Source of the DNA: Armatimonadetes bacterium UBA1398
GTDB lineage: Bacteria; Armatimonadota; Zipacnadia; UBA1398
Length of the DNA: 64,000 nt
Reading direction: 5' to 3'
Assembly (NCBI GenBank): GCA_002305165.1
Contig: DBQI01000065.1
Span: 265,997-329,996, forward strand
The translations under genes and the position numbers were made by a program. A model generated the notes under the pieces. It saw nothing but the letters and a program-made list of their open reading frames with translations, was not told where the DNA came from and searched no databases. Position 1 is the first letter of the stretch; each line of letters opens with the position of its first letter. Below, piece after piece: positions 44,169-51,960 of this stretch.

Positions 44169-44195
44169 CGGTCCACCCATTACGAAGGAGTCACG

Positions 44196-45275
44196 ATGAA
44201 GGACGATCCTCTCGACGGCACACCGCCCGGACTCACCTATGCCCATGCGGGCGTCAACATCGAGGCGGGCGAGGAGGCGGTGCGTCGCATCGCCCGGACC
44301 GTCGCCTCGACACACGGTCCGGAGGTTCTGGCGGGGGTCGGGGGCTTCGGAGGGCTGTACCAGCCCGACCTCACGGGGATCGTGACACCCGTCCTCGTGT
44401 CAGCAACGGACGGTGTGGGCACCAAGCTGAAGGTAGCCTATGCGGCGGGTGTGCACGACACCGTGGGCATCGACAACGTGGCCATGAACGTCAATGACAT
44501 CCTCTGTCAGGGCGCCCGGCCCCTGTTCTTTCTCGACTACATCGGCGTGGGCACATTGGAGCCGGGAACCGTTGAGCGCATCGTCGCTGGCGTTGCCGAG
44601 GGGTGCCGACGCGCCGAGTGCGCGCTCCTCGGCGGCGAGATGGCCGAGCTGCCTGGCATCTACGCCGAGGGCGAGTATGACCTGGCGGGCTTCGCGGTGG
44701 GCATCGCGGACCGTGAGCGGCTGATCACCGGCGAGAGGGTGGAGGCAGGCGACGCACTGATCGGTCTACCGTCATCAGGGCTCCACTCCAACGGGTATGC
44801 CCTTGCACGGCGCGCGGTCTTCGGCTCAGCAGGGCTCAGTATCGGCGATGAACTGCCCGGCTGCGGACGAACCGTCGCCGAGGAACTGCTGGAGCCCACG
44901 CGCATCTATGTCCGGCCCGTACTCGACCTCATGGCACGGGTTCCCGTGAAAGGGCTGGCGCACATCACCGGCGGAGGACTGCCGGGGAATGTGAACCGCG
45001 CTCTGCGCCACGGGATGCGCGCGGTGGTGCGGGGTGGCAGTTGGAACGTGCCACCCATCTTCCGGTTCATCGCCGAGGCCGGACCTGTCGAGGAGGCCGA
45101 GATGCTTCGGACCTTCAACCTCGGCCTCGGCATGGTCGCGGTCGTGTCAGCGGAGGCAGTGAACGCCGCGATCGAGTGCCTGGGTCGCGGCGGCATCGAG
45201 GCCCAGGTTGTCGGCGAGGTTGAGGCTTGGGACGGCCCAGCCTCGGTGCGCATCGAGGGGCGGGTGCTCTCGTGA
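44196..45275 (+). CDS. purM: Phosphoribosylformylglycinamidine cyclo-ligase (AIR synthase)
   Basis: A 359-residue ATP-dependent ring-closing enzyme of purine synthesis. The sequence has LTYAHAGVNIEAGEEAVRRI, GFGGLYQPDL, VSATDGVGTKLKVA, NVNDILCQGARPLFFLDYI, LLGGEMAELPGIY, LPSSGLHSNGYAL and HITGGGLPGNVNR. AAGGAG precedes ATG 44196. The stop overlaps the purN start as GTGA. Confidence 0.95.
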   Translation: MKDDPLDGTPPGLTYAHAGVNIEAGEEAVRRIARTVASTHGPEVLAGVGGFGGLYQPDLTGIVTPVLVSATDGVGTKLKVAYAAGVHDTVGIDNVAMNVNDILCQGARPLFFLDYIGVGTLEPGTVERIVAGVAEGCRRAECALLGGEMAELPGIYAEGEYDLAGFAVGIADRERLITGERVEAGDALIGLPSSGLHSNGYALARRAVFGSAGLSIGDELPGCGRTVAEELLEPTRIYVRPVLDLMARVPVKGLAHITGGGLPGNVNRALRHGMRAVVRGGSWNVPPIFRFIAEAGPVEEAEMLRTFNLGLGMVAVVSAEAVNAAIECLGRGGIEAQVVGEVEAWDGPASVRIEGRVLS

Positions 45276-45910
45276 GCGACGGACTGCGCGTGGGCGTGCT
45301 GCTCTCGGGCGGCGGGCGGACCCTCAGCAATCTGCTCGAGTACGTTGAGCGCGGAGAGTTGGGGGGGGCGCGGATCGTGGCGGTCGTCTCCAGCAAGCCT
45401 GGCATCAGAGGCCTGGCGGTTGCGGAGGAGGCGGGCATACCGGCCTACATAGTGCCCCGGTCCGATTACCCGGACAGCGCCGCCTTCAGTGAGGCGATCA
45501 ACGCCGTCCTCCGTCCCCATGACCCAGAGCTGGTGGTTCTGGCGGGCTTCCTCTCCCTCTACAACCCGCCGGAGCACCTCCGCGAGCGGGTTATGAACAT
45601 CCATCCCGCCTTGCTCCCCTCCTTCGGCGGACACGGCTGCTATGGGCATCGGGTGCATGAGGCAGTACTGGAGTACGGCTGCAAGGTGTCGGGATGCACG
45701 GTGCACTTCGCCGACGCGGAGTACGACAGCGGTCCGATCATCGTGCAGCGATGCGTTCCGGTGATGGAGGACGATGACGCCGACTCACTGGCGGCGCGGG
45801 TGTTCGAGCAGGAGTGTGCCGCCTATCCTGAGGCCGTGCGGCTTTTCGCTGAGGGGCGACTGAGGCGCGAGGGACGTCGGGTGATTGTTGTGCCCGCCGA
45901 GGGCCTCTGA
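45272..45910 (+). CDS. purN: Phosphoribosylglycinamide formyltransferase
   Basis: Transfers a formyl group from 10-formyl-tetrahydrofolate to GAR. The 212-residue protein has VGVLLSGGGRTLSNLLEYVE, VVSSKPGIRGLAVAE, LVVLAGFLSLY, NIHPALLPSFGGHGCYGHRV with the catalytic Asn and His, and SGCTVHFADAEYDSGPII with the Asp. It starts at GTG 45272 in an overlap with the purM stop, so the two are coupled. It is the last gene of the pur run. Confidence 0.95.
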   Translation: MSDGLRVGVLLSGGGRTLSNLLEYVERGELGGARIVAVVSSKPGIRGLAVAEEAGIPAYIVPRSDYPDSAAFSEAINAVLRPHDPELVVLAGFLSLYNPPEHLRERVMNIHPALLPSFGGHGCYGHRVHEAVLEYGCKVSGCTVHFADAEYDSGPIIVQRCVPVMEDDDADSLAARVFEQECAAYPEAVRLFAEGRLRREGRRVIVVPAEGL

Positions 45911-45918
45911 CTACCCAT

Positions 45919-45948
45919 CCACCCCGCCCTGGGGCTCTATAGGGGTGG
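45919..45948 (+). other. Hairpin covering the ribosome site of the small membrane protein
   Basis: CCACCCC (45919-45925) and GGGGTGG (45942-45948) can pair over a 16-base loop. The right arm is the purine-rich stretch just before ATG 45950, so the fold could end purN transcription or hide that start. Confidence 0.35.
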
Positions 45949-45949
45949 T

Positions 45950-46192
45950 ATGCAACACGGGACGGGGAGGGCCATGGATAGCCTCATCCAGAATGTGTAC
46001 GCTCAGGTTGGCGGCGGGTGTTGCAGCTTCATCTGGATCGGGTTGACTATCTGGGCGATGGTTCATACGCTCGGATCGCGCGCCTCGGCAACGGTGAAGG
46101 TTTTGTGGATCCTCGGGCTGTGGTTTTTTCCCTGGTGCGGATTGATCCTCTGGCTGTTCGTCGGTCCTCGGCAAGGCCGACCCGAGTACTGA
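45950..46192 (+). CDS. Small PLDc_N-like membrane protein
   Basis: 72-80 residues with two transmembrane helices: FIWIGLTIWAMVHTL and VLWILGLWFFPWCGLILWLF, ending GPRQGRPEY. The G-L-W-F-F-P-W-C-G-x-I-L-W-L pattern resembles the phospholipase-D-nuclease N-terminal (PLDc_N) domain, a small two-helix membrane unit found alone or fused. ATG 45974 has GGGGAGG four bases upstream and is an alternative start. The role is unknown. It follows purN by 39 bases. Confidence 0.6.
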   Translation: MQHGTGRAMDSLIQNVYAQVGGGCCSFIWIGLTIWAMVHTLGSRASATVKVLWILGLWFFPWCGLILWLFVGPRQGRPEY

Positions 46193-46211
46193 ACCCCTTT
46201 CTTGGGCTACA

Positions 46212-46274
46212 CTCCGGACTCGGAGCCATGCCCCTCCTCACACCAGAGCGGGGGCATGAACCCATGGTCCGGAG
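46212..46274 (+). other. Nested two-tier inverted repeat in a 289-base spacer
   Basis: An outer stem CTCCGGAC (46212-46219) / GTCCGGAG (46267-46274) encloses an inner stem CATGCCCC (46227-46234) / GGGGCATG (46251-46258). Both are perfect. A further 9-bp pair, GCTTCGCGA (46381-46389) / TCGCGAAGC (46429-46437), lies later in the spacer. No coding signal is seen in the 289 bases; a terminator or structured RNA is possible. Confidence 0.45.
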
Positions 46275-46481
46275 ACCAGAGCGTCGACCTCCCGCTGGCC
46301 CCGCCGGCATGCCTCCAGCACGTCCTCTGTGGCCGCCGCTGGCCATCCCATACCAGGCCACGATCCGCGAGTCATGAAGCGCTTCGCGATATGCGGCCAA
46401 GGGTTGGTGGAGGGCGCCCGCGCCATCCTCGCGAAGCACAGTGTGCCCGATGCGGCAGATCACCATCCAGGAGGAAGCATT

Positions 46482-47630
46482 ATGAGCGCCCCCGAGTCCC
46501 TACGACTCACCGTGAACGCGGGTCCTCACGCCCGCCTGAACACCCCGTGCTATCTCCCCCTGCCGGCGGGCACTGAGCTGCCCGATGTCGTGGCCCTCGT
46601 CGCGGGCAAGACGAGACTACCGGGCCAGGTGGAACGCGGCCCCGATGGGCGCCGCCTCCACTTCATCCTCGACCGACTGTCCGCCGGTCAGAGCAAGGTC
46701 TTCCGCATCCAGGCGGGGGCCGGTTCCCCATCCTGCGGCGTTGGACTGCGCAAGGGCAAGGGCTCCGTGTCGGTAGCCATCAACGGTCAGCTCTTCACCC
46801 GCTACCTGCACCAGCCGGACCTGGCTCGGCCGTACCTATCCCCGATCACGGGCCCCGATGGTGTGGAGATGACTCGCCGGATCGAGAAGCGCGGCACACC
46901 GGGGTACGACCATGCTCATCATAGGTCAGTATGGGTCGCCCATGGTCTGGTCAACGGCACGGACAACTGGTCCGAGGAGGAGGGACACGGCCGCACAGTC
47001 CACCAGGACTTCGAGGCCATGACGTCGGGCCCAGTAACAGCCGCCATCGCGGAGCGCTGCGAGTGGGTCGCGGCGGCTGGTCGCAGGATTCTCAACGAGG
47101 ACAGGAACATCCGGTTCTACGCCCTTCCCGAGAGCATGCGGTGCGTCGACTTCACGATCACGCTCAAGACCGGTGAAGATGCGGTTTTGTTCGGGGACAC
47201 GAAGGAGGGCGGGATGCTCTCCGTCCGGGTGAATCCGCAGATCAACGCTCCCGCGGGAACGATTGAGAACAGCTTCGGCGGCGTGAACGAGGACGAGACC
47301 TGGGGCAAGCGCGCCCACTGGTGCGACTACTCCGGGACCATCGACGGCGTACATGCCGGCATCGCCATCCTCGACCACCCCCGCAACCTTGGGCACCCTG
47401 TGTACTGGCACGTGAGGAACTATGGTCTGATGACCGCGAACCCCTTCGGTGTCAGTCACTTCGAACCGGAGTCTGGCAAGCGCGGGGACTGGGTCATGCC
47501 AGCCCAAAGCGACGTGACCTTCCGCTATCGCCTGTACGTTCACGCTGGCGATGCCGCGCGGGGCCGTGTCCGTGAAGCGTACCACGACTACGTCAACCCG
47601 CCCCACTGCTCGGTTGCGTCGGAGGGATAG
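46482..47630 (+). CDS. DUF6807/PmoA-like protein
   Basis: About 382 residues without a signal peptide. It has EKRGTPGYDHAHHRSVWVAH, NPQINAPAGTIENSFGG, GKRAHWCDYSG, and GIAILDHPRNLGHPVYWHVR. These are typical of the PmoA-like/DUF6807 family, annotated as methane-oxygenase-like by name only and common in sugar-degradation loci of planctomycetes and relatives. The paired His in HAHHRS suggest a metal or catalytic site. ATG 46482 has AGGAGGA at about 6 bases. The next gene starts 2 bases after its stop. Confidence 0.7.
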   Translation: MSAPESLRLTVNAGPHARLNTPCYLPLPAGTELPDVVALVAGKTRLPGQVERGPDGRRLHFILDRLSAGQSKVFRIQAGAGSPSCGVGLRKGKGSVSVAINGQLFTRYLHQPDLARPYLSPITGPDGVEMTRRIEKRGTPGYDHAHHRSVWVAHGLVNGTDNWSEEEGHGRTVHQDFEAMTSGPVTAAIAERCEWVAAAGRRILNEDRNIRFYALPESMRCVDFTITLKTGEDAVLFGDTKEGGMLSVRVNPQINAPAGTIENSFGGVNEDETWGKRAHWCDYSGTIDGVHAGIAILDHPRNLGHPVYWHVRNYGLMTANPFGVSHFEPESGKRGDWVMPAQSDVTFRYRLYVHAGDAARGRVREAYHDYVNPPHCSVASEG

Positions 47631-47632
47631 CG

Positions 47633-48721
47633 ATGATAGGCCTGAGCCTTGGATGCACGCTGCTGACAGGCTTGGCTGTGGGCGCTGGCCCGGATCTGGT
47701 CCCCGATCTGCCGAGCTTCACTCATCCTCGAGGGTATGTGGCGTACCGTGCAGAGCCGGCGCCGGTGATCGATGGGCGACTGGATGACCTTGCCTGGCAG
47801 GCTGCGCCATGGACTGAGGAGTTCGTGGACATCGAGGGTGAGCAGATGCCCGCCCCCCTTCACGCCACGCGCGCCAAGATGCTGTGGGACGATGAGTGCT
47901 TGTACGTGGGCGCGCGTCTCGAGGAGCCCCACATCTGGGCGACGCTTACCGAACGCGACTCGGTCATCTTCCACGACAATGATTTCGAGGTCTTCATCGA
48001 TCCCGACGCCGACAATCACCAGTACTACGAGATCGAGATCAATGCCCTCAACACGGTGTGGGACCTGCGGCTGGTGAAGCCATACCGGGAGGGCGGCCCC
48101 GCGCTAAACGACTGGGACATCGAGGGGCTTCGGACCGCGGTCCACATCGAGGGGACACTGAACGACTGCCGTGACGAGGACCGCTTCTGGTCTGTCGAGA
48201 TGGCCTTCCCGTGGACGGCGCTCGCGGCCTACTCGAGGGTTCCAAGCCCTCCGGCTCCTGGCGACCAATGGCGCATCAACTTCAGCCGTGTCGAGTGGGA
48301 TACCGTCATCGACGGCATCGACTACGTGAAGGTGGCGGGTCGACCGGAGCACAACTGGGTCTGGTCGCCGCAGGGCACCATCGACATGCACCGGCCCGAA
48401 ACGTGGGGCTACGTGCAGTTCTCAGACGCGGAAGTGGGAACCGAGGCGTTCCGGCCCGATCCAACCTATGCTGGACGCGTCGTGCTCCAGCGTATCTACT
48501 ACGCGCAGAAGGCATATCATCAGGCGCACGGCGAGTGGGCCAGATCCCTCGACGCGCTAGGGCTGGCCTACCTGACCCACGAGGCAGTGGCCGTAGGCCC
48601 CACGATGGAACTCGATGCTCTTGACGGGTGGTTCGCTACGGTCACCGTCGGCCACGACGGGGGCGAGACCAAACTGCGGATTCGCGCCGACGCTTTCCTG
48701 ACCGCCGCTCCCGCTCGGTGA
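47633..48721 (+). CDS. Secreted CBM9-like carbohydrate-binding protein
   Basis: A 362-residue protein with a short signal (SLGCTLLTGLAVGAG). The CBM9-like fold is clear: PVIDGRLDDLAWQAAPW, AKMLWDDECLYVGARLEEP, DSVIFHDNDFEVFIDPD, YYEIEINALNTVWDLRL, and FWSVEMAFPWTAL then WRINFSRVEWD. These stand-alone proteins bind sugars and lie in glycan-use loci. The C-terminal 100 residues are helical and strand-rich without a known domain. It is 2 bases after the DUF6807 gene and converges on the oxidoreductase at 48725. Confidence 0.75.
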   Translation: MIGLSLGCTLLTGLAVGAGPDLVPDLPSFTHPRGYVAYRAEPAPVIDGRLDDLAWQAAPWTEEFVDIEGEQMPAPLHATRAKMLWDDECLYVGARLEEPHIWATLTERDSVIFHDNDFEVFIDPDADNHQYYEIEINALNTVWDLRLVKPYREGGPALNDWDIEGLRTAVHIEGTLNDCRDEDRFWSVEMAFPWTALAAYSRVPSPPAPGDQWRINFSRVEWDTVIDGIDYVKVAGRPEHNWVWSPQGTIDMHRPETWGYVQFSDAEVGTEAFRPDPTYAGRVVLQRIYYAQKAYHQAHGEWARSLDALGLAYLTHEAVAVGPTMELDALDGWFATVTVGHDGGETKLRIRADAFLTAAPAR

Positions 48722-48724
48722 CAC

Positions 48725-49936
48725 CTACGCCGGGTCGAAACTAGGGATGGGCAGCAGTTCGCCTCCCTTGAGGGCCGACTGGTGGGCGACGATGCCGGGC
48801 GCCGTGTCCGCGACGGCGTCGTAGACGTTCAGCGCGGGCTCTCTGTCCTGCAGCAGTGCCAGGATGAACTCCCGGGTGATGAAGGTGTGGGAGTCTCCAT
48901 GCCCGCTGGACACGCGCATCGGCTCCGGCACGAGGTTCAGGTAGCTGGGCAAGGTCGTGATATCAGGCTCCCCCTCACGCTTGATGACGAAGGGCTGTCC
49001 GGCGTAGCTCGGCATGAAGGCGGCGATGCTCTCGCCGAACCACTGGGCCCTCTCACCGTGGGCGTAGTAGATACGGGAGCGGTTGCAGCGCGAGATGTTC
49101 CCGCGGTCGGTTCGCATGATCGATATGCCGGAGTCGAAGGGGTTGTCGTACTGGTTGTCAGCGGTCTCCGGGTCCTCCTCGACAGTCGCGCCCCTTCCCA
49201 TACACGAGACGGCCGTGAACCGCTCACCGGTGACCCCGACGACGAAATCGGTGCAGTGGGTGATGTAGTGCATGGGCGGGTAGCAGTGACGCCATGTGGG
49301 CTCGCCGTTGAAGTACCACAGGCTCTGCCTCTCCGCGCTGCCCTTCTTGGCGGGATGGTAGTACTCGGTCTCGGAGTAGAGGACCTCGCCGAAGAGGCCG
49401 TCCTGGATCATCTGGCGCATGAGCATGGCCGGCGCTCGGTAGTGGCTCGTCTCTGCCATCATGTAGCGGACGCCATTGCGCTCCTTGGCCGCGATGAGCT
49501 CCTCGCATTCCTCCAGGCTGATGGCCGCCGGCACGGCGCAGATGCAGTGCTTCCCCGTGTCCATCACCTGCACACAGTGGCGGACGTGGTCGGGGGCGCC
49601 GGTGAAGACGGCGACGGCATCGAGGCTGTCATCAAGGATGAGCTCCTCGAGCGAGTCGTACGGCCGATCGCAGCCGTAAGTGCTCATCAGGTGGTCGCAT
49701 CGATCACGTCGGAGGTCGCTGACAGCGGGGACGACGCAGTTGGGGTCCAGATGCCACTGGAATGCGGCGCCGAAGCCTCCGCCCACCACGCCGATCCGTA
49801 TCTTGCGGTCGTCATCGGGCCCGCCCGCCCCGCCATCCTGAGCCTGCGCCCAGCCAATGCCCAGGGCTCCAACGCCGACGGCGCTGATGGCCTCGATGAA
49901 CTCCCGTCGCGTGAGCCTCGCTGCTGCATCTGTCAT
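48725..49936 (-). CDS. Gfo/Idh/MocA-fold protein with Tat-type signal and altered catalytic motif
   Basis: A 403-residue protein. The leader TRREFIEAISAVGVGALGIG looks like a Tat signal. The Rossmann motif is IGVVGGGFGAAFQWH. Where most family members have E-K-P, it has HCICAVPAAISLEECEELI, then YMMAETSHYR. The NAD fold is kept but the usual lysine is absent. YPPMHYITHCTDFVVGVTGE forms the substrate region. A paralog at 55098 shares all of this without the signal. The activity is unknown; it may use a different acid/base or serve as a non-redox enzyme. It heads a minus-strand group upstream of nothing else. Confidence 0.8.
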   Translation of the reverse strand: MTDAAARLTRREFIEAISAVGVGALGIGWAQAQDGGAGGPDDDRKIRIGVVGGGFGAAFQWHLDPNCVVPAVSDLRRDRCDHLMSTYGCDRPYDSLEELILDDSLDAVAVFTGAPDHVRHCVQVMDTGKHCICAVPAAISLEECEELIAAKERNGVRYMMAETSHYRAPAMLMRQMIQDGLFGEVLYSETEYYHPAKKGSAERQSLWYFNGEPTWRHCYPPMHYITHCTDFVVGVTGERFTAVSCMGRGATVEEDPETADNQYDNPFDSGISIMRTDRGNISRCNRSRIYYAHGERAQWFGESIAAFMPSYAGQPFVIKREGEPDITTLPSYLNLVPEPMRVSSGHGDSHTFITREFILALLQDREPALNVYDAVADTAPGIVAHQSALKGGELLPIPSFDPA

Positions 49937-49966
49937 CTGTCTGGTAGCCTCCTGTCTGGGGCGTGG

Positions 49967-50800
49967 TTACAACCCCTTGCGGCCTGTGCGTGCCTCTAGG
50001 TCGAGTGTAGCCCGCAGACGTTCCCGGGCTTCCTCGATGATCGGCTGCACGTCCTCTGTGCGGTAGGTCCGCTGCTCGAAGGTGCGTTGCTCGAGGCTCT
50101 TGAGGAAGCCCTCGAACTCCTGGAAGTAGGATCCGTAGATGTGGAAGCTATCAGCACAGTGGACGTAGGGTCCCACTCGGATAGCGCGGCCCAAGCCTTC
50201 GCTGACCCTCTCGGCGACCTCCCGTTGCAGGTCCGTGAAGGCATACATGTTCATGAATGCCGCCTTGAAGGCGTCGTTCGAGCGCATGTGGGCGGCGAGG
50301 ACGAGGGTGTCGTCGAAGATCCGGAACCACAGCCGCTGGAGGCAGGGAGGATCGATCACACCAGGATCCATCCAGGCCTTCCAGGTCACCGCCTGAGCGC
50401 GTCGCGTGTGCGGCGCGGCGACCAGAGCGTCCACAACGCCCTGGAGCTGGTCAACCGGAATGACTCCGGGCGTATCGTAGGCGGTGAGGCGCTCGTGGTA
50501 GGTGTACTCCCACTTGCCCGCCGCGGGATCCACCCAGTGATCGTGAACGCCGTACAGGACCTCCTGGCGGTAGACCTCGAGGTCCTCAATCCCACCCGGG
50601 AAGGCCCGGTGGATCCGAGGCTCGGCCATCGGATCCGCGATGCGGAGCGCCAGGAAGACATCGCGGCTCGGAGGGTCACCCTCCTGATCGTACTGGGTCG
50701 CTATGGGTGTGCCTTGCTCCCACGCCGCGAGGACGGCCTTCTCCCATCCCTCGGGCAGTGTGGTCGCCTCGACATGCACGACGGGTAGGATGGCGGTCAT
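49967..50800 (-). CDS. Thymidylate-synthase-fold protein
   Basis: About 277 residues from ATG 50800. RRAQAVTWKAW, DPPCLQRLWF with the likely nucleophile Cys153, AHMRSNDAFKAAFMNMYAF and VHCADSFHIYGSYF line up with the thymidylate synthase core: the Arg pair, the P-C-H region, the R-S-x-D phosphate site, the N in P-F-N and the H-x-Y near the end. It could be a diverged dTMP synthase or a related pyrimidine methylase. It lies between an oxidoreductase and a sugar isomerase with short gaps, an unusual place for dTMP synthesis. The N-terminus is uncertain and no folate gene is near. Confidence 0.65.
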   Translation of the reverse strand: MTAILPVVHVEATTLPEGWEKAVLAAWEQGTPIATQYDQEGDPPSRDVFLALRIADPMAEPRIHRAFPGGIEDLEVYRQEVLYGVHDHWVDPAAGKWEYTYHERLTAYDTPGVIPVDQLQGVVDALVAAPHTRRAQAVTWKAWMDPGVIDPPCLQRLWFRIFDDTLVLAAHMRSNDAFKAAFMNMYAFTDLQREVAERVSEGLGRAIRVGPYVHCADSFHIYGSYFQEFEGFLKSLEQRTFEQRTYRTEDVQPIIEEARERLRATLDLEARTGRKGL

Positions 50801-50890
50801 AGGGGCTGCCCCTGTTCGATGTTGATGGCTCAAGCCTTCTGTTTCAGCGGGCACGCCCCGCCACCTGCGCCCCGGAGCCCACGGAGGCCT

Positions 50891-51853
50891 CTACAGATGG
50901 TGGTCGGGGCCTGGCGAGTGCCCCACGCCAGCATCATCGAGGACGCGATGGATGCGCCGCACACCCTCCTTAGCCACCTCTAGAGGGTCCTGCTCCCAGA
51001 GGGCCTGGCTGAAGATCTCCAGCGAGAGGGGTCCGGCGAAGCCGATGTCGGAGAGCGTCGTCGCGATCTCCACCAGAGGCAGGATGCCGTCTCCGGGGAG
51101 CAGTCGGTGCTCATCGCCCTGCTCGCTCTGCGGAATGTCACCCGGCACGTCGTTGAAGTGCATGACGGCAAGCACGGAGCCCTGGAGGTGCTGCAGACCC
51201 TCGAACATGGAGCCACCGCGGAAGCAGTGGAACGTGTCGGCAACAACGCACGCGCTAGGATGGCGGGACTCAATGGCGATGGCCACGGCTTGCCCCAGGC
51301 GATTCACTCCTTGGAAGAACCCGATGAACTCCACGGCGACCGTGATGCCCATCGTCTCGCCCAGGTCGAGGAGTTCGCGGTACTTCTCCGCTGCCCACAG
51401 GATGTCGATACCGGGCCGGTCGGGCTGAGGAATCGCCGCGACATGCTCCGCGCCCACCCTGACGCAGAGGTCCATGCGACGCTTGGACTCCTCGAGAGCG
51501 CCGGCCCAGGCCTCCTCTTCGGCTGGCATCGCGTTCCACAGTCCGATGATGTTGGGTACGAAGAGGCCGTGGTCGTGAAGGATCTCATGTAGCTCGTCGA
51601 CCCCGGGGCCGTCGCGTTCCGCGGACTCCAGCTCGTCTATCCACAGCTCGATGCCGTCATAGCCCGCCTCGCGAGCAATCCGTATCTTGTCCAATAGGGG
51701 AGCAGGCCGGATGGTGCTGCTATTCAGGGTCACAGTCATCTGAGGACGGCCGAAGGCGACCGGCTGCGCGGCCGCTCGCGAAGCGGCAGCAACCCCGGCC
51801 CCTAGAGCCGTAGCGCCTGAGAAGAGTTGGCGACGGTTGATGGCGTAAGGCAT
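50891..51853 (-). CDS. Sugar phosphate isomerase/epimerase family protein with Tat-like signal
   Basis: A 320-residue TIM-barrel protein. NRRQLFSGATALGAGVAAAS is a Tat-like leader, so it may act outside the cytoplasm. The metal residues fall in YDGIELWIDEL, ITVAVEFIGFFQG, CVVADTFHCFRGG, VMHFNDVPGDIP, and PLSLEIFSQ. ATG 51853 has GAGAGGAG about 7 bases upstream. Together with the oxidoreductase at 48725 it could interconvert or oxidise a keto-sugar in the periplasm. It diverges from the 1046-residue gene. Confidence 0.75.
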   Translation of the reverse strand: MPYAINRRQLFSGATALGAGVAAASRAAAQPVAFGRPQMTVTLNSSTIRPAPLLDKIRIAREAGYDGIELWIDELESAERDGPGVDELHEILHDHGLFVPNIIGLWNAMPAEEEAWAGALEESKRRMDLCVRVGAEHVAAIPQPDRPGIDILWAAEKYRELLDLGETMGITVAVEFIGFFQGVNRLGQAVAIAIESRHPSACVVADTFHCFRGGSMFEGLQHLQGSVLAVMHFNDVPGDIPQSEQGDEHRLLPGDGILPLVEIATTLSDIGFAGPLSLEIFSQALWEQDPLEVAKEGVRRIHRVLDDAGVGHSPGPDHHL

Positions 51854-51960
51854 GGGGCGTCTCCTCTCGGTAACGCTGAACTTGCACCACAAGTTGCCGC
51901 GCCGGGAACAGGCCACAAGAGTGTCCACAGGGAACCTGTCGTCATCGGAGGCGGATCATA

